Positions 46,527 to 55,883 are shown, counted from the stretch's first letter. The stretch is DNA of 64,000 nucleotides from Gammaproteobacteria bacterium (GCA_026708185.1 JAPOVK010000032.1:18030-82029); one strand, 5' to 3'. The notes: a model not told the origin generated them from the sequence alone. Program-made: numbers and translations.

Positions 46527-47387
46527 TCAGCGGTCGTGGGCAATCAGCGTTTCGCAATCGGCATCCGCACGCAGTTCGACCGCCTCGGACGTGAGCCACG
46601 CGCTGCGTGCGCCGAACGAGACGTCGTCGTTGCGCAGTACCCCGTCCACGACCCAGCCGACCGACCAGGGCGCCACGGCGAGCGTGTCGCCTGCGCCTAG
46701 CCGGTGCCGCATGACGGTGAACGTATCGCCCGCGCCGAGCGTTTGCCGTGCTTCGCAGGTGCGGGGCGTCACGCGCGGCTCGGCTTCGAGATCGATCAGG
46801 TCCACCGCCTCGGCGCTGTCCCAGCCCGCCTGCGTTGCGACACGTTGGCTGGCCGCGAGAATCTTGCGCTCGAACACGGGCGTCTGGAACTCGACGACGC
46901 TGACGCCGCGCAACAGGCTGTGCGGGACGCGGGGAGCAATGGCGACGGCGTCGCCGACCGCGAGAGGCACGGCCCGCATCAAGGCGGCCACGCCGTCGAC
47001 TCGGCAGGACACCTCGGCGGCGCGGGCGGCGGCGAGGAGATGTTCGCGGAACTCGTCATCGCCGAGGCCGCTGCGCTCGACGCTTGCGCCCAGCAACATT
47101 CGGCCGGCTGTCGGCCAGCACTCCGCATCCACCTGGTCGACGATGTACACCTCGTACTTGCGCTCGTGCACTTCCACGTAGAGGTTTCCCGCGTCGGGAT
47201 GGAGCGTCTTCAAGAGAGTGACTGGCCTGTCGCGGCCTTGCGTCGCTAGGAAACGGCTGAGCGGGATGCGCTCGCCGCCGTGGTGGACCCGGCTCTCGCC
47301 CCGCTCCTCGACCCCGCTGTACCAGACCTCCCGACCCCAGGGTTTGCGTACGGTCACCGGCTCTAACAGCGCGGGCGGAGTGGGCAT
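46527..47387 (-). CDS. Type I phosphomannose isomerase-like cupin protein
   Basis: A 286-residue protein. The N-terminal half (VTVRKPWGREVWYSGVEERG, PLSRFLATQ, PVTLLKTLHPDAGNLYVEVHERKYEVYIV, in pieces) is like type I mannose-6-phosphate isomerases, and PLAVGDAVAIAPRVPHSLLRGV with VVEFQTPVFERKIL is the second cupin sheet. Several zinc ligands of the classical enzyme are replaced (for example H-E-R in VHERKYE rather than the standard Q-x-H), so isomerase activity is uncertain. The ATG at 47387 was chosen over a TTG 6 bp upstream. It is divergent from a TauD-type gene with about 95 bp between them. Confidence 0.7.
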   Translation of the reverse strand: MPTPPALLEPVTVRKPWGREVWYSGVEERGESRVHHGGERIPLSRFLATQGRDRPVTLLKTLHPDAGNLYVEVHERKYEVYIVDQVDAECWPTAGRMLLGASVERSGLGDDEFREHLLAAARAAEVSCRVDGVAALMRAVPLAVGDAVAIAPRVPHSLLRGVSVVEFQTPVFERKILAASQRVATQAGWDSAEAVDLIDLEAEPRVTPRTCEARQTLGAGDTFTVMRHRLGAGDTLAVAPWSVGWVVDGVLRNDDVSFGARSAWLTSEAVELRADADCETLIAHDR

Positions 47388-47481
47388 GGGCAAGCGGGTG
47401 GTCGGCGTTGCGCCGGATTATAGTCGGCGCCGGCGTTGTGGCATCCTTGTTCGCCACTCAAGTTGCGGCGGAGGTCTCGAG

Positions 47482-48318
47482 GTGAAAGTCGAACCGGTCA
47501 ACGGCGGTTGCGGCGCTTTGGTGGTCGACGTCGACCTCAACGCGCTTTCCGAGGCCGAGGTGGATGCGGTGGCTACGGCGCAGGCCGAGCATGGCGTGGT
47601 GTTCTTCCGCGACCAGGAGTTGACGCCGGACGGCCAGTTGGCGGCTGCCGGCCGGTTCGGCGCGATCAACGTCAACCGCTTCTTCACGCCCGTCCGGGAG
47701 CAGCCGAGCGTCGCGATGGTGCTCAAGGAGCCGCAGCATGAAACCAACGTCGGGGGCGGGTGGCACACCGACCACTCGTACGACGAGGCGCCCGCACTCG
47801 GTTCGTTGCTCTACGCCCTGGAGGTCCCAAGCGGGGGCGGCGACACCATGTTCGCCAACATGTACAGCGCCTACGCCGCGCTGTCGCCGGGCCTAAGGAA
47901 AACGCTCGAGGGGTTGCGTGCCGTGCATTCGAGCCGCCATGTCTTCGGTCGGGCCGGCTACCACGCGGGTCGCAAGGACGACCGCTACCACAACCCGGAG
48001 GCGGCAACTCAAGACGCCGTCCACCCGATGGTGATCCGGCACCCGCGCTCGGGTCGCCCGGCGCTCTACGTCAACCCGGGGTTCACCGTGCGCATCGACG
48101 GCTGGACGGACCTGGAGTCGCGCCCGCTGTTGGACTACCTGTACCGGGTCGCGGCGCGACCGGAGCACACCTGCCGATTCCACTGGGAGGTCGGCAGCGT
48201 GGCGTTCTGGGACAACCGGGCCACCTGGCACTACGCGTTGAACGACTATCCGGGTGAACGTCGGCTGATGCACAGGGTGACGGTCGACGGCGGTCCGCTT
48301 GCCGCGTATCACGCCTGA
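47482..48318 (+). CDS. TauD/TfdA-family 2-oxoglutarate/Fe(II) dioxygenase
   Basis: A 278-residue enzyme from a GTG with GGAGG 7-8 nt upstream. GGGWHTDHSYDEAP (about residues 91-104) gives the first iron histidine and aspartate, GDTMFANMYSAYAAL the following strand, and FWDNRATWHYALNDY (about 245-259) the distal histidine. RRLMHRVTVDG supplies the 2-oxoglutarate arginine. It is the second TauD-type enzyme of the window and only distantly similar to the first. Its stop is 2 bp from the GTG of a Baeyer-Villiger monooxygenase, so both oxygenases are likely co-expressed. Confidence 0.9.
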   Translation: MKVEPVNGGCGALVVDVDLNALSEAEVDAVATAQAEHGVVFFRDQELTPDGQLAAAGRFGAINVNRFFTPVREQPSVAMVLKEPQHETNVGGGWHTDHSYDEAPALGSLLYALEVPSGGGDTMFANMYSAYAALSPGLRKTLEGLRAVHSSRHVFGRAGYHAGRKDDRYHNPEAATQDAVHPMVIRHPRSGRPALYVNPGFTVRIDGWTDLESRPLLDYLYRVAARPEHTCRFHWEVGSVAFWDNRATWHYALNDYPGERRLMHRVTVDGGPLAAYHA

Positions 48319-48319
48319 T

Positions 48320-49882
48320 GTGAGCGATCACTTCGATGTGATCATTGTCGGCGCCGGGCTGTCCGGCATCGGCGCTGCCTGCCATCTGCGCCGAGAGTGC
48401 CCTGACGTATCGTTCCTTCTGCTCGAGGCCCGCCAGGCGATCGGCGGCACCTGGGACCTGTTCCGCTACCCCGGTGTCCGCTCGGACAGCGACATGTACA
48501 CCCTGGCGTTCGACTTCAAGCCGTGGCGGGGCGCGAAGGCCATCGCGGAAGGCGCGGCGATCCGTGAATACCTCGGCGAGACGGTGCGCGAACACGACAT
48601 CGAGCCACACATTCGGTTTGGCCATCGGGCCCTCGGCGCAAGCTGGGATACGTCGGCGGCGCGCTGGACCCTCGACGTCGAGTCCGCGCAGGGAAGGACG
48701 CGGCTGACCGCTGGCTTTCTTCACCTGTGCGGGGGCTACTACCGCTACGACCGGGGCTACCAGCCCGACTTCCCTGGCATGGCCGAGTTTTCCGGCGACA
48801 TCGTTCACCCGCAGCACTGGCCTGAGGCACTGGACTGCACGGACAAGCAGGTCGTGGTCATCGGCAGCGGCGCGACGGCGATGACCCTGGCCCCGGCCCT
48901 TGTCGAGCGGGGCGCGCGGGTGACGATCGTGCAACGCTCACCGACCTACGTGGTCTCGGCTCCGGACCCGGATCCGTTGACCGAAGCCTTGCGACGCTGG
49001 TTGCCCGGCACGTGGGCTCATGCGCTGACGCGCCGCCGGAACATCGCCTTGCAGGGCCTGTTCTACCGCTGGGCGCGGCGGCGACCGCAGCGAGTCAGGA
49101 AGTTCCTGCAGAAGCGCGTATGCCGCCAGCTCGGCATGGACGACACCGTCCGCCACTTCACGCCGTCGTATGCCCCCTGGGACCAACGCCTGTGCCTGGT
49201 GCCGAACGCCGACCTGTTCCGCGCGATCCGCTCCGGGGCGTTGATCGTGGTGACCGAACAGATCGAACGCTTCACAGCGGCTGGCGTGCGCCTCGCGTCC
49301 GGCCACGAGGTGAAGGCGGATACCGTGGTGACGGCCACGGGCCTCGAACTCGTGAGCCTGAGCGGGGTGCGCCTCGACGTTGACGGGAAGGCCGTCGACC
49401 CGGCGGATTGCTTCACCTACAAGGGCATGATGCTCTCCGGCGTTCCGAACCTCGTGCAGACCTTCGGCTACATCAACGCCTCGTGGACCCTACGCGCCGA
49501 TCTCATAGCGCACTACGTGTGCCGACTCCTCAAGCGGATGGACGCGAAGGGCATGCGCCAGTGCACGCCGCGGCTCCGTCCGGAGGATAGCGACATGCCC
49601 GCACTGCCCTGGGTCCATGACTTCTCGCCGGGCTACTTCCTGCGCGCCTTGGATCGTTTCCCGAAACAGGGCGACCGGCCGCCATGGATCAACCCGCAAG
49701 ACTACGCGCGCGAGCGCAAGTCCATTGCCAGCGCGCCGCTCGAAGATGGCGTGTTGAGCTTCGACAGTCCGCTTCCCGCGCCGGACTACGCGAACCAGAA
49801 CCGCCGGACCTCGGAATCGAGGTCGTACGCGATGCGCCGCTCGGCATCGAGCGTCAATACAGGCCGCTCGGGCACCGTGTAG
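48320..49882 (+). CDS. Baeyer-Villiger-type flavin monooxygenase
   Basis: A 520-residue FAD- and NADPH-dependent enzyme. DVIIVGAGLSGIGAACHL (residues 5-22) binds FAD, VVVIGSGATAMTLAPALV (about 175-192) binds NADPH, and FSGDIVHPQHWP (about 158-169) is an exact match to the Baeyer-Villiger fingerprint F-x-G-x3-H-x3-W-P. Such enzymes insert oxygen next to a carbonyl, giving esters or lactones. The GTG at 48320 lies 2 bp after the dioxygenase stop; a TTG 21 bp upstream is less likely. The last 30 residues are low-complexity and overlap the convergent esterase gene by 97 bp. The neighbouring carboxylesterase could open the product ester. Confidence 0.93.
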   Translation: MSDHFDVIIVGAGLSGIGAACHLRRECPDVSFLLLEARQAIGGTWDLFRYPGVRSDSDMYTLAFDFKPWRGAKAIAEGAAIREYLGETVREHDIEPHIRFGHRALGASWDTSAARWTLDVESAQGRTRLTAGFLHLCGGYYRYDRGYQPDFPGMAEFSGDIVHPQHWPEALDCTDKQVVVIGSGATAMTLAPALVERGARVTIVQRSPTYVVSAPDPDPLTEALRRWLPGTWAHALTRRRNIALQGLFYRWARRRPQRVRKFLQKRVCRQLGMDDTVRHFTPSYAPWDQRLCLVPNADLFRAIRSGALIVVTEQIERFTAAGVRLASGHEVKADTVVTATGLELVSLSGVRLDVDGKAVDPADCFTYKGMMLSGVPNLVQTFGYINASWTLRADLIAHYVCRLLKRMDAKGMRQCTPRLRPEDSDMPALPWVHDFSPGYFLRALDRFPKQGDRPPWINPQDYARERKSIASAPLEDGVLSFDSPLPAPDYANQNRRTSESRSYAMRRSASSVNTGRSGTV

Positions 49883-51285
49883 GCCGGCCAATCCGGCTCG
49901 CCCTCGGCGAACGGCGTGCCCGTGCGGGCGAAGTTCGCCCAGTACGCGCGCATCGCAGGACCTAGGTCATCCGGCGCCTTGGAGCCCGCGAAGGCGCGCA
50001 GGCCCTGGGCCGCGAACTCCCAGAAGAACGGCAGCTCGATGGCATGTGTGGCGCGCAGCGCACCGCCAAAGGCGTCGCTCTCGTAGGTGCACATCCACGA
50101 CCAGCATGTCGCGCCCGACTCGGCGGCGGCATCTAGGATGCGCACCATGGAGTTGCGGAACATGGTGTCGGTCAGCGCGTAGACCAGTTTCTCGCGCGGT
50201 GTGGAGCCAGGGGCGAACCGCTCGTAGACTGCCATGGCACGAGTACCGTTGACGCCCTCGCGATCGAACAGGGCCTTCGCCTCGTCTTCGGAGCACTCGC
50301 CGCCTACGATGGCGGCGAACAGCGTGCCCTCATGGCGGCAGCCGCCACCGAGGAACGGGACGTTGGCCGCGCCGCGCTGGCGGACGGTGTCGGCCACGGG
50401 CCTCGGAATCAGCGTGCCGTCGATGGCCGGCGAGAACGACACGTTGCTCGGGCGACGGAAGGCCAGGTTGGGTTCCGGGGCCACGGCGGGATCCGGGTCC
50501 GACAGCGCGACGAGTTCGGCCGTGCTCGCGCCCATGAGCGTCGCGAGGCCGTTGCTCTCCGGATCGCCACCCAAGCGCTCGATGCACCGGTTGGTGAAGG
50601 CGACGTGGCCGTCGCCGACGGGAATCAGGTCGACATGCGGACTGTGCACGCAGGCCTTGTGGAACAACCCTTCGGCGCGGGGACAGCCGAGCAGCATCGC
50701 CGTCGACGTGCCGCCGGCGGACTCGCCGAAGATCATCACGTTCTCCGGGTCGCCGCCGAAGGCGCGGATGTTGTCCCGGGTCCACTCGAGGGCCGCGATC
50801 TGGTCGAGGATGCCGTTGTTGACGGACTCGCCGAGCCCGGGGTCGAGATGGCCGACATGCATGAAGCCGAGAGCGCCCATGCGGTAGTTGATGGTGACCA
50901 CGACGACGTCGTGGTACCTGGCCAGCAGGCCGCCGTGGTAGGCGCGGCCGGAACCGGCGACATAGCCGCCGCCGTGGATCCAGAACATCACCGGCCGCTT
51001 GCCGTCGTCGGTGGCCGGCGTGTAGATGTTGAGGAAGAGGCAGTCCTCGTCGGTGGGCTCCACAGGCATCTGCAGGGCCGCGTCGTCGCTCGTCATCTGG
51101 GGTTGCGGCGCCGAAGGACCCAGGGCGGTTGCATCGTAAGGGTCGGTCCAGGGCGGAACCGGTTCCGGTGGCTGGAAGCGCAGCGGCCCGACCGGGGCCT
51201 TGGCGTAACGGATACCGAGGAACTCGAGGCACGCTGCGCCTTGGTTGCCTTGAACCGGTCCCAGCGGCGTTTCGACAGTCGGCAC
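49786..51285 (-). CDS. Type-B carboxylesterase
   Basis: A 499-residue alpha/beta hydrolase. FWIHGGGYVAGSG (about residues 99-111) forms the oxyanion hole, GESAGGTSTAML (about 191-202) holds the nucleophilic serine, and EDCLFLNIYTPA is the family's early signature. The acid is probably the glutamate in CRHEGTLF (about 305), and the histidine lies in ATHAIELPFF (about 430). A signal peptide is absent, so it is likely cytoplasmic. It converges with the Baeyer-Villiger gene with a 97-bp overlap and is preceded by a CMD-family gene 18 bp upstream. Together these could handle an ester product. Confidence 0.93.
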   Translation of the reverse strand: MPTVETPLGPVQGNQGAACLEFLGIRYAKAPVGPLRFQPPEPVPPWTDPYDATALGPSAPQPQMTSDDAALQMPVEPTDEDCLFLNIYTPATDDGKRPVMFWIHGGGYVAGSGRAYHGGLLARYHDVVVVTINYRMGALGFMHVGHLDPGLGESVNNGILDQIAALEWTRDNIRAFGGDPENVMIFGESAGGTSTAMLLGCPRAEGLFHKACVHSPHVDLIPVGDGHVAFTNRCIERLGGDPESNGLATLMGASTAELVALSDPDPAVAPEPNLAFRRPSNVSFSPAIDGTLIPRPVADTVRQRGAANVPFLGGGCRHEGTLFAAIVGGECSEDEAKALFDREGVNGTRAMAVYERFAPGSTPREKLVYALTDTMFRNSMVRILDAAAESGATCWSWMCTYESDAFGGALRATHAIELPFFWEFAAQGLRAFAGSKAPDDLGPAMRAYWANFARTGTPFAEGEPDWPAYTVPERPVLTLDAERRIAYDLDSEVRRFWFA

Positions 51286-51303
51286 GGGTTGATTCCTTCT
51301 TGC

Positions 51304-51858
51304 TTACGGCGTGGCGGGGAGGCCGTCGTCGGCCTGTACGCCCAGAGAGTTCAAGGCCATCGCCAGCATGTTGTACTGACCGACCGTGAACACGATGTCC
51401 ATGATCTGCCGCGTATCGTAGTGTGCGGCCAGCGCGGCCCAAGCGGCGTCTGACAGGTGCGTATCGTGCTTGAGTTCGTCGGTGGCGTTGATGAGTGCGC
51501 GTTCGTTCTCGGACCAGCAGGACGCGCCGGCGCCTTCGCGAACAGCGCCGATCTCCGCGTCGGTCATGTCGGCGTCGCGGGCGATCTGCACGTGCTGGCG
51601 CCATTCATACTCGCAGTCGGCGAGGTGTCCGATGCGCAGGATCAGGATCTCGCGGTCGCGCATGCCGAGCGTGGACTTGAACAGGATGTGGTTGGCGAAC
51701 ACCAGCCAGCGCCGGAACAGGTCCGGGTGGTTCACCATCGTCGTGAACACGTTGAACGTCCGCCCCTGCGCGACGAAGGGCTTCATGATCTCGCGTTGGG
51801 CTTCGTCGAAGTCGTCGATGGCGACCGGATCGACTCGGGGCTTGTCAAGGCGGGCCAT
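51304..51858 (-). CDS. Carboxymuconolactone decarboxylase (CMD/AhpD-like) family protein
   Basis: A 184-residue all-alpha protein. The CMD-domain helices are seen in MVNHPDLFRRWLVFANHILF (about residues 41-60), GMRDREILILRIGHLADCEYEWRQHV (about 65-90, with the conserved E and H pair) and the second part. A single cysteine occurs where AhpD-type enzymes have C-x2-C, so a peroxidase role through a disulfide pair is unlikely. Such proteins act as decarboxylases, peroxidases or unknown. It lies 18 bp upstream of the carboxylesterase gene on the same strand. Confidence 0.85.
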   Translation of the reverse strand: MARLDKPRVDPVAIDDFDEAQREIMKPFVAQGRTFNVFTTMVNHPDLFRRWLVFANHILFKSTLGMRDREILILRIGHLADCEYEWRQHVQIARDADMTDAEIGAVREGAGASCWSENERALINATDELKHDTHLSDAAWAALAAHYDTRQIMDIVFTVGQYNMLAMALNSLGVQADDGLPATP

Positions 51859-52037
51859 CGCGGCCTCCCGTCTTTTGGCGAGCGCGTACTATAAACGTCC
51901 GCGTGTGTGCGGATGACAGACACGCGGCCGTGCGGTAGGCTGGCTTGTCCGCCGTTGCATCAACGGCGTTTCCTTCATCGCAGATGTGCCGCGGCGAGAG
52001 GCGTCTCGCTCCGGTGCCGTTAGGAGAGAGCAATTCC

Positions 52038-54581
52038 ATGGGCGCCAACGGATCAGTCCTAGTTCGCACCGCCGGCAAGCGCGGCGAAGCTATCGAAACG
52101 CGTGTCGAAGTCCCGGACTACGACCGCCAACGCTTCGAGGACGTGGGCTTTTTGACCGCCATGACCCTGACGTTGCTCGGCAACTACCAGCAGACCGGCC
52201 ACTTCGGCGGACCGCTGGCGTACACGCCCTACAACATCGCGCTGCACCTGGCGGGCCCCGAGAACGGCGGACTGAACTACGACTACCGCCGTCCCAAGCA
52301 CCCCTTCGGCGACAAGCTCCTGCTCGCCGGCGGCCACAACATTCCAACGCTCTACGCGCTGTGGATGATCATGGGCGAGGCCATGGCGCGCAGGCATGCC
52401 ACCACTGGCGACGCGCGCTTCGAGGTCGATCCAAAGATCGCGATGCTGCCCATCGACTGCCTCGGTTTTCGCCGCGGCGCGGGTGTCCTGGAGTCGTTGC
52501 TCGAGGACAACGGCTTGGCGAACGACCCGCTCTTCGCACAGGCCCGGTTGCGCGGCATCCGTTCGCTGGCGGGACACTCGGAGACCACCGACCTGATCAA
52601 CGACGTCAACGGGGGACCTTCGGGGATCGGCATCGCCACCGCCGCGGGCAAGGCCGCCTTCTGGGACTTCATGGGCGCCGGCGACTCGCCGAAGATCGTG
52701 GCGCTCGAAGGCGAGTTCGCCATGACCTCCGGGCATTCCCAAGAGTTCAAGACCCAGGCCGTGGCGCAACGCGTCGGCAAGAGGCTGCGCATCATGCTGT
52801 CGTTCAACAACGCCGGGATCGACGACGCGTTGATCGGCGGGGTGGTCCCCGACACCGTGGACGGCTACCGGATCGCGGACCAATGGGCATCGTACGGCTG
52901 GAACGTGCTGTCGCTCGACAACGGCAACGACTACGACCAGGTCCTCGGCGCGCTTAAGACCATGGAGGACTGGGATCCCGACGACCGGCGCCCCATGATC
53001 GTGGTCGGTCGGACGGTGAAGGGCTGGTGGCCGGCCGCGGAGGACGGGATCATTCCGGGCTTCGGCGAGCAGGTGGTGAGCTACCACAGCCACCCGTACG
53101 ACATGAAGATGAACGTGCCGTACTTCGTTGCCCTGGCCGAGACCTTCGAGAACCGCTTCGGCGTGAAGTTCGAGGGTATTCGCGATGGCGCCGTCGGCGA
53201 CGAGGCCGAACGCCTGCGGCAGTTCAAGACCAACATCGACGTGGTCATGTCGGTGCTCGACCAGGACGGTCTCGGGACGTGGCTGTCGGACCGCCTGGTG
53301 GCCATCGGTGACGGTGTCCGCGACGACGCGACGCTGCGCGTGGACAACAGCCGGGATCCGTTCCAGGACGACCGGCTGCGCGTCGATGCGCTTCCCGTGC
53401 TGCCGCAGACGGTGAGCACGCGCATGAACGGCACGCAGCAAGACGTCGGCATCGAACTCTTCAAGGAACCCGGCGAAGTCGCCGGCACGCGGCGGGCCAT
53501 CTCCGAAGTGGTCAAGTGGATGAACCACGTCACCGACAACCGGTTCATCACCCTGTCGGCGGACCTCTCCGGTTCGATCAATGTCGAGAAGGGCTCCCTG
53601 ACGGGCCACTACGACCCGCGCGACAACCAGTCCGGGACGCGCTTCAAGGCGGCGATCCAGGAAGCCGGCAACGCGTCCTCGGCCGTGGGTCTCGTCGGGC
53701 AGAGCGCGTCCCTCGACCCGAGCGTGCACAGCGGCGTGTGGGCGATGTCAGGCAGCTACGGCGCCTTCACGCCCTTCATGTACCTGCCGGCGCGCGTCTG
53801 GAGCCAGCAGAACCAGGACAGTCCGTTCCGCCTCGGCGTGCTCAACATCCTGGCCGGGCACTCCGGCCCGGAGACAGCGGCCGATGCCCGCACGCACTTC
53901 GGCATCTTCGCGCCGCAGGTGTGGAAGCTGTTCCCGCGCGGCCAGGCGATCGTGCTGAACTTCTGGGACTACAACGACGTCGCCCCGGGTTACTTCGCCG
54001 CCGCCGAAATCGCGGCGCGAGACCCGCTGGTGGGCGTCATCGTGATCGAGGTCGCACGGCCGGACTTCCCGGTGGCCGACCGCTCGACGTTCGCCGACGA
54101 CGACCTCAAGGCCGCCGCCAAGGGCTTCTACGTCATTCGCGACTTCGCGCCCGACCAGCCGAGGCACGGCTACGTCGTCGCCCAGGGGTCGAGCTCGACG
54201 GTCAACCTGTTGAGCGCACTGCCGGACCTCGAAGCCGCGGGCATCAACGTCAAGGTGGTCGCCGCCATCAGCGAGGAGCTGTTCGACCGGCAACCGCAGG
54301 CCTATCGCGACAGCGTGCTTCCGCCGGAGGCGAAGCAGGACATGATGATCGTCACCACGGGCACGCGACGCATGTGGCCGGTGCGCGACGTGGGTCCGTT
54401 GACCACCGAGTACTCGATGGTCTCCGACTGGCACGACCGCTGGCTGACCGGCGGCTTGGAGCCGGACGTGATCGCCGAGGCGCACCTCGACGAAGCGTCG
54501 ATCCGCGCCGGGGTGGAGCGTTTCGCGGTGGAGCGGGAGTCGCGGCTCAGTCGTCAACGGGAGGCGCTCGCGGCGCTGTAG
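52038..54581 (+). CDS. Thiamine-diphosphate-dependent E1-like/transketolase-like enzyme
   Basis: The 847-residue product (AGGAGAGAG upstream of the ATG) has the layout of homodimeric pyruvate dehydrogenase E1 and transketolase: an N-terminal ThDP-binding module (about 40-350), a middle pyrimidine-binding module (about 480-680) and a C-terminal transketolase domain (about 700-847). In the ThDP loop the classical G-D-G is replaced by L-E-G-E-F, followed by the SFNNAGID segment about 40 residues on. The N-terminal E2-binding region of AceE is missing, and no E2 or E3 gene is adjacent. The true substrate may be a sugar phosphate or a 2-oxo acid, and dehydrogenase-complex activity should not be assumed. 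Confidence 0.75.
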   Translation: MGANGSVLVRTAGKRGEAIETRVEVPDYDRQRFEDVGFLTAMTLTLLGNYQQTGHFGGPLAYTPYNIALHLAGPENGGLNYDYRRPKHPFGDKLLLAGGHNIPTLYALWMIMGEAMARRHATTGDARFEVDPKIAMLPIDCLGFRRGAGVLESLLEDNGLANDPLFAQARLRGIRSLAGHSETTDLINDVNGGPSGIGIATAAGKAAFWDFMGAGDSPKIVALEGEFAMTSGHSQEFKTQAVAQRVGKRLRIMLSFNNAGIDDALIGGVVPDTVDGYRIADQWASYGWNVLSLDNGNDYDQVLGALKTMEDWDPDDRRPMIVVGRTVKGWWPAAEDGIIPGFGEQVVSYHSHPYDMKMNVPYFVALAETFENRFGVKFEGIRDGAVGDEAERLRQFKTNIDVVMSVLDQDGLGTWLSDRLVAIGDGVRDDATLRVDNSRDPFQDDRLRVDALPVLPQTVSTRMNGTQQDVGIELFKEPGEVAGTRRAISEVVKWMNHVTDNRFITLSADLSGSINVEKGSLTGHYDPRDNQSGTRFKAAIQEAGNASSAVGLVGQSASLDPSVHSGVWAMSGSYGAFTPFMYLPARVWSQQNQDSPFRLGVLNILAGHSGPETAADARTHFGIFAPQVWKLFPRGQAIVLNFWDYNDVAPGYFAAAEIAARDPLVGVIVIEVARPDFPVADRSTFADDDLKAAAKGFYVIRDFAPDQPRHGYVVAQGSSSTVNLLSALPDLEAAGINVKVVAAISEELFDRQPQAYRDSVLPPEAKQDMMIVTTGTRRMWPVRDVGPLTTEYSMVSDWHDRWLTGGLEPDVIAEAHLDEASIRAGVERFAVERESRLSRQREALAAL

Positions 54582-54586
54582 GGTGC

Positions 54587-54604
54587 GCGGGCCCGCGGGC
54601 CCGC
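54587..54604. repeat. GC-only perfect palindrome after the ThDP enzyme gene
   Basis: GCGGGCCCGCGGGCCCGC is an 18-bp perfect palindrome 5 bp after the stop. It can form a strong stem, but no T run follows. It may mark a transcript end. Confidence 0.35.
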
Positions 54605-54753
54605 ACGAATCCGTCACGCTGAAGGCATGGCGGCGTGCCATTGCCCGCGGGCTGCGCCTTCGTCACACCGGGTGACACGTCAAAGCTTGCTGGATGCGCT
54701 CGCGACCGTGCGTCGTCCGTCCGCCCGACGACGACCAGCATCGAGGTATTCCG

Positions 54754-55347
54754 ATGGAACGACTGACGAACACTGTTCTGCAGCACGCCCAAAGACAGCC
54801 GGAGGGGGAACCGGTGCTGGCGAAGGGGCTATTGCGTCTCGGTAATCGCGCTGCCGTCGACCAGGCTCTATCCCGCCTTGTGCGGCGCGGTGCGCTACTG
54901 CGGGCAGGGCGAGGTGTGTATGTCTTGCCGGTAGAAACCCGTTTCGGTCGGCGGGCCCCATCTGTCGAGAACACCGTCCAGCGCGTGGCGGCCGCACTTG
55001 GGGAGCGCATCGCGAACAGCGGCGCGATGGCGGCGAACGCGCTCGGCCTGACTACGCAGGTGCCCGTCAAGCGGGTCTTCCTGACTTCAGGGTCGAACCG
55101 GGTGCTGACGCTCGGTCGCGAGCGTGTCGAATTGCGCCACGCGCCGGCGTGGCAGTTGGTGCTGCCCGTTCCACGTGCGGGTGATGCCGTCCGCGCGCTC
55201 GCCTGGTTGGGGCGGGACAAGGCCGGAGCGGCGGCGGCGGATGTGCGGCGGCGTTTGAGCGAGTACGAGCGCCGGAAACTCGGTAGCGTGAGCGCGCAGA
55301 TGCCGGGCTGGCTGGCCGGACCAGTAAGCGTGGTGGCCTATGGCTGA
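54754..55347 (+). CDS. AbiEi-like antitoxin / DUF6088-type winged-helix protein
   Basis: A 197-residue DNA-binding protein with GAGG upstream of its ATG. The N-terminal winged helix (LAKGLLRLGNRAAVDQALSR followed by LVRRGALLRAGRGVYVLP, residues 22-60) is typical of AbiEi antitoxins of type IV toxin-antitoxin systems, which repress their own operon. The C-terminal part (VFLTSGSNRVLTLGRERVELR, then RAGDAVRALAWLGRD) matches the usual regulatory domain. The stop overlaps the start of the abiEii remnant by 8 bp, so the operon order is intact although the toxin is destroyed. Confidence 0.82.
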   Translation: MERLTNTVLQHAQRQPEGEPVLAKGLLRLGNRAAVDQALSRLVRRGALLRAGRGVYVLPVETRFGRRAPSVENTVQRVAAALGERIANSGAMAANALGLTTQVPVKRVFLTSGSNRVLTLGRERVELRHAPAWQLVLPVPRAGDAVRALAWLGRDKAGAAAADVRRRLSEYERRKLGSVSAQMPGWLAGPVSVVAYG

Positions 55348-55803
55348 GCGGTACGTGGATATGTGTGAAGAGTGTCTTCTATAAAATCGGGTCCTGCAGG
55401 CGGAACGGACGTTCTGGGAGAAGGCCGACGGCGGCACACGTGTTCTGCGCGCAGCGGCGCCTGCGCGGCGAGGGTTTTGCCCGGCACTGGCATGATCTGG
55501 CTCGACTCGAAGAAGCTGGCGTGGCGGCAAAAGCTCTTGCTGATCGCGACATCGCGGCGAGCGTTGCGGCGCACAAGGCCGCGTTCTTTCGTGAGAAGGG
55601 CGCATCGGAAAACGGGGTTGACTACTCTGTGGCCGTGGCGGGTGGTATGCGGCTTACCAGACGGAGAGGCGCGGTTGGCGTTGGCGGACGACTATGCGCG
55701 GATGGTGCAGAGCGGGTGGCTGCTCCGCCCCCCCCGGAACCTTTCGACGTGTTGATGGGTGTCTGCCAGGCGATCGAGGACAGGGCCAGCAGCCCGGACT
55801 GAC
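55340..55803 (+). pseudogene. abiEii toxin remnant (internal deletion and frameshifts)
   Basis: The gene begins with the normal AbiEii start (MAERYVDM, ATG at 55340), but after 14 codons a TAA stops it. The sequence that follows matches only the C-terminal third of the toxin and must be read in three frames: LQAERTFWEKA, then HVFCAQRRLRGEGFARHWHD and LARLEEAGVAAKALADRD, then CGLPDGEARLALADDYARMV, then EPFDVLMGVCQAIEDRASSP. The nucleotidyltransferase core with its active site is missing. One shift coincides with a run of eight C residues near 55729-55736. The antitoxin gene upstream is intact, as expected if the toxin was lost first. Confidence 0.8.
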
Positions 55804-55883
55804 GAATGCACTGGCTCGCAGGTCTAACGCTGCCTGCGCAACCAGTGGCATTGGGCCGGCGCTCACCCACGCAGGCTCATCTG

